From Mycolicibacterium peregrinum (GTDB lineage: Bacteria; Actinomycetota; Actinomycetes; Mycobacteriales; Mycobacteriaceae), in the NCBI RefSeq assembly GCF_001665785.1, contig NZ_LZSO01000008.1:1-64000 (forward strand): 64,000 nucleotides of DNA, in the 5' to 3' direction. Of this stretch, positions 17,863-25,389 are shown in pieces. The translations under genes and the position numbers were made by a program. The notes under the pieces were generated by a model that had not been told where the DNA came from, did not search any database, and saw only the letters and a list, made by a program, of their open reading frames with translations. Position 1 is the first letter of the stretch. Each line of letters opens with the position of its first letter.

Positions 17863-18938
17863 TGCAGATTCTCCAGGCCGGGATCGACCCGGGAACTGCC
17901 GAACACTACCTGTGGTGTAACAGTGAAACCGTCAGTTGGGGAACCCTTCCCACCCCTGAGACGGCACCGGTGCTCACCGTGGACAGCGGTCACACCATCA
18001 CGTTCGACACCGTGTCGCAGGAAGGGCTGATGGAGGATCAGGGTCGCGATCCGGTGGCCTACTTCGGCGGGCATGGCGTCGTGCGCACCGAGGTGCTCAC
18101 GGACGCTGTCGACCTGGCGGCGTCGGACTTGCGCAAGCCGGTACCGCCGAAGGCGCCGCACATCGTGCTCGGACCGGTTCACGTTCGCGGTGCACAGCCC
18201 GGCGACTGGCTGCGCGTCGACTTCCTCGATCTGCGACCGCGAGTCCCGTACGCGGTCGTCTCGAGCCGGCATCAGCGCGGCGCGCTGCCGGACCGGCTGC
18301 CGCGAGAATCCGACGGAAGCGTCCCCGCGGTGTTCAGCAAGTTCTGCAGGCTCGATGGAACCGGAGAACGGGCCGTGTTCGAATTCGCCGGTGGCCGAGC
18401 GACAATCGACATCCAGCCGTTCATGGGACTGTGCGGTGTGACGCCTGCCGGCGCCGAGGCGCGCAGCACCATCCCGCCGGGTCCGTTCGGTGGCAACATG
18501 GATGTGCGGGACATCGTGGTCGGCAGCTCCCTGTACTTGCCGGTCCAGGTGCCCGGTGCAGGGTTCTACCTCGGAGACCCGCACTTTGCACAGGGCAACG
18601 GCGAGATCGCCCTGACCGCGCTCGAAGGATCGCTGCGTGTCACGGCGCGCTTGAGCGTCGTCACCACACTGATGCCTGCCCGCGAGCCGATGCCCTTCGT
18701 CGACACCGATGATCACTGGATCATCCTCGGGATGAACGAAAGCCTCGATGAGGCGATGCGTCAGTGTGCGCAGCTGTCGGTCGATTTCCTGTCGGCACAC
18801 ACCGGGATGACGCCCAGCGAGGCTTATCTCTACCTCAGTGCGGCGGGCGACTTTTCGGTTACCCAGGTGGTGGACATCGTCAAGGGTGTGCACTGCGCGA
18901 TTCGCAAATCCGACTTCCGCCAGGAGCGTGATGTCTGA
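17862..18938 (+). CDS. Acetamidase/formamidase family amidase
   Basis: A 358-residue enzyme of the acetamidase/formamidase (FmdA/AmdA) family, which hydrolyses short amides to ammonia and the acid. Diagnostic segments are GPVHVRGAQPGDWL, the GPFGGNMD motif, and LGDPHFAQGNGEI. All are present at family length. The ATG at 17862 overlaps the preceding stop (TGATG); a GTG at 17859 is also possible. It probably releases ammonia from a small amide formed by the operon's ring-opening steps (inference). Its 3' end overlaps the following amidohydrolase by eight bases. Confidence 0.88.
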   Translation: MQILQAGIDPGTAEHYLWCNSETVSWGTLPTPETAPVLTVDSGHTITFDTVSQEGLMEDQGRDPVAYFGGHGVVRTEVLTDAVDLAASDLRKPVPPKAPHIVLGPVHVRGAQPGDWLRVDFLDLRPRVPYAVVSSRHQRGALPDRLPRESDGSVPAVFSKFCRLDGTGERAVFEFAGGRATIDIQPFMGLCGVTPAGAEARSTIPPGPFGGNMDVRDIVVGSSLYLPVQVPGAGFYLGDPHFAQGNGEIALTALEGSLRVTARLSVVTTLMPAREPMPFVDTDDHWIILGMNESLDEAMRQCAQLSVDFLSAHTGMTPSEAYLYLSAAGDFSVTQVVDIVKGVHCAIRKSDFRQERDV

Positions 18939-20172
18939 GATCTCACCGGTGAGCGCGCACGGACGAGCCGTACCGGTCCTGCGCAACGCGACGCTGCCGG
19001 ACGGCCGCGTCGTCGACGTGCACCTCGAACGCGGCAGGGTGCGCGATGTCGTCCCTGCTGCGGGACAGTCGGCTGTCGGAGATGAACTCGACCTCACCGG
19101 ACATCTGTTGCTGACCGCTCCCGCGGAGCCACACGCCCACTTGGACAAGGCCCTCTCCTTCGACGAGATCCGGCCGCCCATGGGAGATCTGGGTGCGGCG
19201 ATCGCCGCGTGGGAAAGCCACACCCCGACCTTGACCGTTGAAGGTATCGCCGAGCGCGCCCGCAGAGCGGCGCTGTTGTTGCTCGGCAACGGGACCACCG
19301 CAGTGCGGTCGCACGTCAACCTGTTGCGCGGGGAAGATCCGCTGCGCGGCATCCGTGCGCTGGTCGAGGTGCGCGAGGATCTCGACTCGGTCATGGATAT
19401 CCAGATCGTCGCCATGGCCCCGTACTTTGCCGAGGACGAGGCCGTGCACGCAGCTCTGGACCTCGGCGCCGATCTCGTCGGCGGCCATCCACACCAGACC
19501 CCGGACCCGAGCGGAAACCTGCAGCGGTTGTTGGCGATTGCACGGTCCCGCAACGTCGGGGTCGACATGCATACCGACGAACAACTCAACCCGATGATGC
19601 TGACGCTGGAAGAACTCGCCCGTTCGGTGCGGGATTGGCCTGAGTCGATGCCGGTGACGGCTGGGCACTGCGTCAGCCTGGGGATGGTGCAGGCCGACGT
19701 GCTCGATCGGGTGATCCGCGCGGTGAAGGAGAGCGACGTCGGGATCGTCAGCCTCCCGATCACCAACCTGTATCTGCAGGGCTGGGGCGACCCCGTCGCC
19801 ACACCGCGCGGGCTCACTGCCGTCCGTGCGCTGCTCGATGCCGGTGTGCGCGTCGCCGGAGGCGCGGACAATGTGCGCGACCCTTACAACCCGCTGGGCC
19901 GCAGCGACGCGCTGGAGACCGCGATGTTGCTGGTGACGGCCGGGCATCTGTCGGTCGACGAGGCCTACCGTGCCGTCAGCGTCGGTGCGCGTGACGTCAT
20001 GTGTCTCCCGGCGGCCGGCGTGGCCGCCGGACTGTCCGCGGATCTGCTGGCCATCCGGTCGTCGACATTGGAGGAGGCGGTCGCCGGCGCCCCACAGGAT
20101 CGAATTGTGCTGAGCCGGGGCAGGCTCGTGTCCATCAGCCGAACCAGTCGGTCCTGTGTCGTGGCCGGCTGA
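18931..20172 (+). CDS. Cytosine-deaminase-like amidohydrolase
   Basis: A 413-residue metal-dependent amidohydrolase. Seen: the PHAHLDKAL motif, typical of the cytosine deaminase/N-isopropylammelide hydrolase branch (HxH metal ligands plus DK), GVDMHTDEQ with the third His and Glu, a TAGHCVSLG segment, and GGADNVRDPYNP with the late metal Asp. All metal ligands are present. The start at 18931 has an upstream CAGGAGCG and overlaps the previous gene. As the last gene of the operon it would deaminate or hydrolyse a heterocycle; cytosine itself, isoguanine, or an aminotriazine-like ring are all possible. Confidence 0.82.
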   Translation: MSEISPVSAHGRAVPVLRNATLPDGRVVDVHLERGRVRDVVPAAGQSAVGDELDLTGHLLLTAPAEPHAHLDKALSFDEIRPPMGDLGAAIAAWESHTPTLTVEGIAERARRAALLLLGNGTTAVRSHVNLLRGEDPLRGIRALVEVREDLDSVMDIQIVAMAPYFAEDEAVHAALDLGADLVGGHPHQTPDPSGNLQRLLAIARSRNVGVDMHTDEQLNPMMLTLEELARSVRDWPESMPVTAGHCVSLGMVQADVLDRVIRAVKESDVGIVSLPITNLYLQGWGDPVATPRGLTAVRALLDAGVRVAGGADNVRDPYNPLGRSDALETAMLLVTAGHLSVDEAYRAVSVGARDVMCLPAAGVAAGLSADLLAIRSSTLEEAVAGAPQDRIVLSRGRLVSISRTSRSCVVAG

Positions 20173-20189
20173 CCGGCGCCGCGCTGCTG

Positions 20190-21110
20190 TCATTGCAGCC
20201 GGTCCTCCTTGAGCGCGAGTGCCGTGGTGCCCTTGGTGTAGCTGACTTCCCGGATTCCCAGTGCGTCGTGCAGGCGACCGGCCGGGAGGGTCAGCGGTTT
20301 GGGTGCCGGACCGTCTCCGGGATGCGGTAGGGGATAGGCGGTGGTGGTCCCGCTGTAGAACGTCACGTTGCCCTCGGTCTTCGAGAACAACTGGTGCACA
20401 TGCCCGTTGAGGCAGGTGACCGAGGAGAAGCGGCGAAGGTAGCTCAACGCCTGGGTGGCGTCGTCGGTACCCCATCCCCAGTCCGGGTACATCGCGAACA
20501 GCGGGATGTGGCTGAACACCACGATCGGGGTGTCCGAGGACAACGGGGTGACGTCCTTCTCGATGAAGTCCAGTTGATCGATGCCGAGGTGCCCGAGCTT
20601 CTTCAGGTTCAGCGTGTTGACCAGCCCGATGACGTGCACCCCGGCGATGTCGAAGCTGTACCACCCGTCGCCACGGGTGCCCGCTCCGAACACCGACCGG
20701 TACTTCTGGCCGGCGTCGTCGACCGAATCGTGTTCGCCGGGCACGGTGAACACGTGCGGTGTCTTGAGGTCACCCATCATCTGCTTGACCTGATCGAACT
20801 GTGCAGGCGTGGACAGGTGGGTGAGATCACCGGTGTGGATGACGAAATCCGGTGTGTAGCCCAGTGAATTGATCTGATCGATGGCTCGACCGAACGACCC
20901 GGCCACATCGGTGTTGGCGGATCCGTTGAACCCGATATGGCTGTCGGAGACCTGGGCGAAACGCATCGTCGGCCGTGACATCACCGCGGTGGGTTTGGCC
21001 GCGGCATGCGAGAACACCTCACCGCCGACCACCGCGAGACCGACCGCGGCGCCGAACCAGGCTCCGTGGCGGATGAGTTGGCGACGGCTCATGGTGTGTG
21101 GGTCGGTCAT
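20190..21110 (-). CDS. Tat-exported calcineurin-like metallophosphoesterase
   Basis: A 306-residue phosphoesterase. It begins with a twin-arginine signal (SRRQLIRHGAWFGAAVGLAV). The catalytic metal motifs follow in order: QVSDSHIG (Asp, His), HTGDLTH (Gly-Asp), GEHD in place of the usual GNHD, FSHIP, and NGHVHQ. It should act outside the membrane on phosphate esters. The start at 21110 overlaps the upstream cupredoxin stop as ATGA; a longer open frame running into the cupredoxin gene is an artefact. The Asn-to-Glu change in GNHD is unusual because that Asn is normally a metal ligand. Confidence 0.88.
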   Translation of the reverse strand: MTDPHTMSRRQLIRHGAWFGAAVGLAVVGGEVFSHAAAKPTAVMSRPTMRFAQVSDSHIGFNGSANTDVAGSFGRAIDQINSLGYTPDFVIHTGDLTHLSTPAQFDQVKQMMGDLKTPHVFTVPGEHDSVDDAGQKYRSVFGAGTRGDGWYSFDIAGVHVIGLVNTLNLKKLGHLGIDQLDFIEKDVTPLSSDTPIVVFSHIPLFAMYPDWGWGTDDATQALSYLRRFSSVTCLNGHVHQLFSKTEGNVTFYSGTTTAYPLPHPGDGPAPKPLTLPAGRLHDALGIREVSYTKGTTALALKEDRLQ

Positions 21111-21505
21111 GAGGTCACCACCACGGTGCCGTGCATGGAGGGATGAATCGAGCAGATGTAGTCGTAGCTGCCCGGATTGGTGAAGGTGAAGCTGAAGGTG
21201 GCGTTGGAGTCCATGCCGGGGGAGCGGAACGAGCCGTCGCCGGCCGCGACGGTGTGCGGTTCCTCGTCGTGATTGGTCCACGTCACGGTGTCGCCAGGGT
21301 GCACCGTCAGCGTGCCGGGATCGAACGCGAAGTTGTCGATGCTCACCGCGGTGCCGGAGACCGGTGCCGATGATGTGCTCGCCGGGGCGGCCGGTGTCAT
21401 CGACCCCATCTCCTCCATGGGTGGCGCGGACGGCGCACCGGAGCACGCGGACGCTGTTATCGCCAGGGCGGCAACGGCCACAGAGGCAGGGAATCGTCGG
21501 GCCAT
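21107..21505 (-). CDS. Cupredoxin-like (plastocyanin type) copper lipoprotein
   Basis: A 132-residue exported protein. An N-terminal signal ends in SACS, a lipobox-like site with lipidation at the Cys. A low-complexity Ala/Ser/Pro linker with several Met follows, then a cupredoxin domain: NFAFDPGTLTVHPGDTVTWTN, a PHTV His, and the C-terminal copper loop CSIHPSM containing Cys, His and Met. All four type-1 copper ligands are present. It is translationally coupled to the phosphoesterase, suggesting both proteins work outside the membrane, and is divergent from the ECF sigma gene. Its role in copper binding or electron transfer is inferred from the family. Confidence 0.88.
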   Translation of the reverse strand: MARRFPASVAVAALAITASACSGAPSAPPMEEMGSMTPAAPASTSSAPVSGTAVSIDNFAFDPGTLTVHPGDTVTWTNHDEEPHTVAAGDGSFRSPGMDSNATFSFTFTNPGSYDYICSIHPSMHGTVVVTS

Positions 21506-21694
21506 CGGAACCTCCGTTGTGTCGAGAGCGGCGCAGAACTCCTCATCAGGAGATAGCGCGCCGGGTTACACGGGGGGATGCTGGTCAGATGCGGACGACG
21601 TTCGCGTGTAACCCGCCGCCCTATCTAGGGGTGCGGGGGCCTGCTCCGGGTTCCCGCATGGCGAAAGGTGGGTGGCCGGTGGTGAGGATGCTCG

Positions 21695-22231
21695 ATGCCT
21701 GCCGGACGTGAGCGCCCGGAACTGCGGATCGTGCCGGAGGAGTGTTATCCGAGCTGGGAAGCCGTGTACGACGACAACGTGACATGGGTGTATCGATTGC
21801 TCTACGCGCGGTTGGGCAGTCGCGCCGACGCCGAGGACCTCACCTCGGAGGTCTTCTTGGCCGCGTTGCGGCCGCTGCGGCTGTCGGCGAGCGCGGCCGA
21901 AGTTCGCTCGTATCTCCGGGCCACCGCGCGCACCGTGCTGGCTGCGCACTGGCGGGCGACGCTGGGCCGTGAGATCACGGTGATCGAGAACGACGTGGCC
22001 GCGGCAGAGTTTGAATCGGACAGCGGGACCAGCACCGCACCGCAACGCGTCGCCGAGGTCCTGGCCCAACTGCCACCGCAATACCGCCGCGTGCTCGAAC
22101 TGCGTTTCCTGCAGGGCCGCTCGGTGCGGGAATCGGCGAATGACATGGGGGTCAGCGTCGCCAACGCCAAGGTGCTGCAACACCGGGCACTGCGACTGGC
22201 CGCTCAGATCAACGAAGGAGGGTCACGGTGA
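21695..22231 (+). CDS. ECF-type RNA polymerase sigma factor
   Basis: A 178-residue sigma-70 family factor with region 2 (SWEAVYDDNVTWVYRLLYARLGSRADAEDLTSEVF, about residues 21-54, named here only to locate it) and region 4 (LAQLPPQYRRVLELRFLQGRSVRESANDMGVSVANAK). Region 3 is absent, as in ECF factors. The last base of its coding overlaps the GTG of a Rieske protein (GTGA), so the two are coupled. That gene takes the place normally occupied by an anti-sigma factor. It is divergent from the cupredoxin/phosphoesterase pair, its likely target (inference). Confidence 0.88.
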   Translation: MPAGRERPELRIVPEECYPSWEAVYDDNVTWVYRLLYARLGSRADAEDLTSEVFLAALRPLRLSASAAEVRSYLRATARTVLAAHWRATLGREITVIENDVAAAEFESDSGTSTAPQRVAEVLAQLPPQYRRVLELRFLQGRSVRESANDMGVSVANAKVLQHRALRLAAQINEGGSR

Positions 22232-22944
22232 CCAGGCGCGGGGTACGCAAATTCGTCGACGATCTACTCGCCGGGCGACGACCCGAATCTTTCCCGGCCG
22301 ACGACTTCGACGCCGCACAGCTCCGCGCGGCGATCGAAATGCGGGCAGCACGCCCCGACGCGGACGAACCCAGGCCGGAGTTCCTCGATGACCTCAAGAG
22401 TCGTATCGCCCAACAGTTTTCCCACGGTGACTCGGACGAACCCGCGCCTGAGCGGCACGGACTGTCGGCCACCCGCCGACAGGTCATCGTGGGCACGGCC
22501 GCGGCGGCGACCGCGGCCGTCGCAGCCGTGTCGATCGATCATGTGGTCACCGGCCGGGAGCAGCCCACCGAACCTGCGCAGGCCGACGGTGGTGACCTGG
22601 TGCCCAGCGATGGCGAGTGGCTGCCGGTGGCGAGAAGCGCCGATCTCGACGAGGGTTCGGTGCTGCCGTTCGACCTCGGTACCGTGTCGGGATTCGTCCG
22701 TCGGGCGGGAGGCACGGTCGACGCGGTGTCGGGGGCGTGCACTCATCAGGGTTGCAAGCTGTGGTTCGACGGGGCCGCGGACAGCCTGCGTTGTCCGTGC
22801 CATGTGACATCGTTCTCGCCGGCCGGTCAGGTGCTCACACATCAACTTCCGATTGCGCCGAAGCCGTTGCCGCACTTCGATGTCCGGGAACGTGACGGGA
22901 GCATCGAGGTGTTGGCCCCGCGGCCGCCGGCGCGGCCGGCCTGA
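22228..22944 (+). CDS. Membrane-anchored Rieske [2Fe-2S] protein coupled to ECF sigma
   Basis: A 238-residue protein in three parts: an acidic cytoplasmic N-terminus of about 80 residues, one hydrophobic segment near residues 87-105 (preceded by RRQVIVG), and an extracytoplasmic Rieske domain. The Rieske ligands are seen: Cys171-Thr-His173 with Cys176 (CTHQGC), and Cys189-Pro-Cys191-His192 (CPCH). This is the bc1-type pattern with the two disulfide cysteines. It begins with a GTG overlapping the sigma stop. By position it could be a redox-sensing membrane anti-sigma factor; the N-terminus lacks a zinc-finger signature, so this is inference. Confidence 0.8.
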   Translation: MTRRGVRKFVDDLLAGRRPESFPADDFDAAQLRAAIEMRAARPDADEPRPEFLDDLKSRIAQQFSHGDSDEPAPERHGLSATRRQVIVGTAAAATAAVAAVSIDHVVTGREQPTEPAQADGGDLVPSDGEWLPVARSADLDEGSVLPFDLGTVSGFVRRAGGTVDAVSGACTHQGCKLWFDGAADSLRCPCHVTSFSPAGQVLTHQLPIAPKPLPHFDVRERDGSIEVLAPRPPARPA

Positions 22945-23005
22945 ACCGGATGTAACCGCAGTGCGTATCGATAGGTGAAACCTACGGATGCGGGAGGGCC
23001 TCCAG

Positions 23006-23275
23006 ATGAACCGATCGATATGCGCTGTGGCAGTTGCGATGGGGCTCCTGGGCGCTGCCGCTCCGGCGTCAGCAGCACCCACCGGCGGTACCAGGGCTCC
23101 GGATGTGGTGCGGGACCTGACGGCCGCCGGGTACACCGTTCAGATCAACGGGGACAACGGAGTTCCGCTGTCACAATGCAGGGTGACCGACGTGCACGGG
23201 GTGCCCGCAACGCGCACGGCCGCGCTGCAGTTCACCACCGTGTACGTCGACGTCGTGTGTCAACAGGACGGATGA
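23006..23275 (+). CDS. Small secreted protein
   Basis: An 89-residue protein with a Sec signal peptide (MNRSICAVAVAMGLLG, then ASA before a mature Ala-Pro). The mature part has two Cys (QCRV and VCQQ) that could form a disulfide. Similar short exported proteins with a DLTAAGYTVQINGD-like core are common in mycobacteria; no function is known. The ATG at 23006 follows GGGAGGGCCTCC; an earlier ATG at 22988 would precede this ribosome site. It converges on the pcd gene five bases downstream. Confidence 0.75.
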   Translation: MNRSICAVAVAMGLLGAAAPASAAPTGGTRAPDVVRDLTAAGYTVQINGDNGVPLSQCRVTDVHGVPATRTAALQFTTVYVDVVCQQDG

Positions 23276-23287
23276 TCGGATCATCCG
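23269..23287. terminator. Palindrome spanning two convergent stop codons
   Basis: CGGATGATCGGATCATCCG is a perfect 9+1+9 palindrome that includes the stop codons of both convergent genes (23275 plus strand, 23281 minus strand). It could act as a short bidirectional terminator stem. No T-tract follows. Confidence 0.45.
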
Positions 23288-24831
23288 AAGTGCACGCCCT
23301 GCGCCAGCGGCAGCTCGGAGGAGTAGTTGACCGTGTTGGTGGCACGACGCATGTAGGCCTTCCAGGCATCCGAGCCCGATTCGCGGCCACCACCGGTGTG
23401 CTTCTCGCCGCCGAACGCGCCGCCGATCTCGGCGCCCGAGGTCCCGATGTTGACATTGGCGATACCGCAGTCGGACCCGTCGGCGGCCATGAACCGCTCG
23501 GCCTCGCGCACATCGGTGGTGAAGATGGCCGAGGAAAGCCCTTGTGGCACCGCATTGTTCAGGGAAATCGCGTCGTCGATATCGTCGTAGGTCATGACAT
23601 AGAGAATCGGCGCGAACGTCTCGGTGTGCACCACCGCGGATTGCGCCGGCATCCGAACCACCGCGGGAGCCACGTAGAACGCACCCTCATCACCCAGGTC
23701 GTGACGTTCACCCCCGAACACCTCGCCACCATCGGCGCGGGCCTGCTCCAACGCCCCGACCATGTCGCGATAGGCGCGAGTGTGGATGAGCGGGCCGACC
23801 AGGGTGCCGTCCACGCTCGGATCACCGACGGGCAGGCTCTGGTAGGCCGAGACGATTCGGGGCACCAGGTCGTCGGCGACAGAAGAGTGCACGATCAATC
23901 GGCGCAGCGTGGTGCAGCGCTGTCCCGCGGTCCCCGCGGCCGAGAACACGATCGCGCGTACCGCGAGATCCAGATCTGCAGAGGGCGTCACAATCGCGGC
24001 ATTGTTGCCACCCAACTCGAGCAGCACCTTGCCGAACCGGGCGGCAACGCGCGGGCCCACCTGCTGACCCATTCGGACCGAACCGGTCGCGCTGAGCAGC
24101 GCCACCCGCGGATCATCGACCAGTTGCTCGCCCAGTTCGCGGCCGCCGAGGACCAGGCGGCTCACCTCGGTCGGCGCGCCGACATCGGTCGCGGCGCGTT
24201 CGATCAGCGCCTGACAGGCGATCGCGGTCAGTGGTGTCAGCTCAGAGGGTTTCCACACCACGGTGTCGCCGCACACCAGGGCGATCGCGGTGTTCCACGC
24301 CCACACGGCAACCGGAAAGTTGAACGCGGTGATCACGCCGACGACGCCCAGCGGGTGCCATGTCTCCATCAGTCGGTGCCCGGGGCGTTCGGAAGCGATG
24401 GTGCGGCCGTACAACTGGCGCGACAGGCCGACCGCGAACTGGCAGACGTCGATCATCTCCTGCACCTCGCCCAGCGCCTCTGAGGTGATCTTGCCCGCCT
24501 CCACCGTCACCAGTGTCGCCAGATCTTCCTTGTGCTCGACGAGCAACTCGCCCAGACGTGCCACCAACGCGCCGCGCACCGGTGCCGGGGTGGTGCGCCA
24601 CGTCGAAAATGCCTGTGCCGCAGCAGTGATCGCGGCATCGGCCTGCTCGGGGCTGTCCTCTGGCAGTGTGAACAATACGTCGCCGCTGATCGGGGTGCTG
24701 GCATGCAGGCCGGGGCCCGGTGCGGTCGGTTCACCGAGTTCGACGCGGGCGCCAATGGTGTTCAGGGCCTGCCGTACCCGCCTCCGCAGTTCCTCGGCGG
24801 TGGGGAGGCCGGTCCGTTCGGTGGTGGTCAT
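23281..24831 (-). CDS. pcd: Piperideine-6-carboxylate (aminoadipate-semialdehyde) dehydrogenase
   Basis: A 516-residue aldehyde dehydrogenase. The catalytic Cys lies in GTAGQRCTTLRR and the general-base Glu in LLELGGNNAA, with the NAD-binding VVWKPSELTPLT segment upstream. It is assigned as Pcd/AmaB, which oxidises the aldehyde made by lysine 6-aminotransferase to 2-aminoadipate, because it lies next to lrpA and lat as in M. tuberculosis Rv3290c-Rv3293. It is divergent from lrpA across 41 bases, so one regulator could control both sides. Full length and intact. Confidence 0.88.
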   Translation of the reverse strand: MTTTERTGLPTAEELRRRVRQALNTIGARVELGEPTAPGPGLHASTPISGDVLFTLPEDSPEQADAAITAAAQAFSTWRTTPAPVRGALVARLGELLVEHKEDLATLVTVEAGKITSEALGEVQEMIDVCQFAVGLSRQLYGRTIASERPGHRLMETWHPLGVVGVITAFNFPVAVWAWNTAIALVCGDTVVWKPSELTPLTAIACQALIERAATDVGAPTEVSRLVLGGRELGEQLVDDPRVALLSATGSVRMGQQVGPRVAARFGKVLLELGGNNAAIVTPSADLDLAVRAIVFSAAGTAGQRCTTLRRLIVHSSVADDLVPRIVSAYQSLPVGDPSVDGTLVGPLIHTRAYRDMVGALEQARADGGEVFGGERHDLGDEGAFYVAPAVVRMPAQSAVVHTETFAPILYVMTYDDIDDAISLNNAVPQGLSSAIFTTDVREAERFMAADGSDCGIANVNIGTSGAEIGGAFGGEKHTGGGRESGSDAWKAYMRRATNTVNYSSELPLAQGVHFG

Positions 24832-24872
24832 CGTCTGCCTTTCTGGTTGGTGGCGGCGTTACAGTTCCGACC

Positions 24873-25337
24873 ATGGGTGAAGCCGACGAGCACGTGCTGG
24901 ACGACACCGACCGGATTCTCGTCCGCGCATTGGTGGCTGACGGCAGGGCCACACTGGCGCAGCTGGCCGCAGTGGCCGGATTGTCGGTTTCGGCGGTGCA
25001 GGCGCGGGTGCGCCGGTTGGAGTCGCGGGGCGTGGTGACCGGATACGCGGCGCGGCTCAACCCCGAGGCGCTGGGCAACATGCTCTCGGCGTTCGTCGCC
25101 ATCACCCCTCTCGATCCGTCCCAACCCGATGATGCACCCGCCCGGTTGCAGCACATCCCCGAAATCGAATCGTGCCACTCGATCGCCGGTGACGAGAGCT
25201 ACGTCCTGCTGGTTCGGGTGGCCTCGGCGCGGGCGTTGGAGGACCTGCTCCAGCGGATCAGGACCGCTGCCAACGTCCGCACCCGCAGCACGATCATCTT
25301 GCAAACATTTTACAGCGGGCGAGACTACATTCCGTAA
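24873..25337 (+). CDS. lrpA: Lrp/AsnC family regulator
   Basis: A 154-residue regulator with an N-terminal helix-turn-helix (DRILVRALVADGRATLAQLAAVAGLSVSAVQARVRRLE, about residues 13-51, named to locate the domain) and a C-terminal RAM effector domain. The ATG at 24873 fits the short N-terminus of the family; the longer open frame runs into the divergent pcd gene. The location between pcd and lat matches M. tuberculosis LrpA (Rv3291c), known to respond to amino acids and to regulate lat. Autoregulation and control of the divergent pcd promoter are inferred. Confidence 0.9.
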   Translation: MGEADEHVLDDTDRILVRALVADGRATLAQLAAVAGLSVSAVQARVRRLESRGVVTGYAARLNPEALGNMLSAFVAITPLDPSQPDDAPARLQHIPEIESCHSIAGDESYVLLVRVASARALEDLLQRIRTAANVRTRSTIILQTFYSGRDYIP

Positions 25338-25389
25338 CAGTTACGGCCTCAGTCCATATTGACCGTAAAGATTCCGCTAAGATGGTGTC

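Noticed and set aside
17667-19871. Minus-strand open frame of about 730 codons across the acetamidase and deaminase genes
   Set aside because: Arg/Ser/Pro-rich, low-complexity, no motifs; both opposite genes have complete catalytic signatures and coupled starts.
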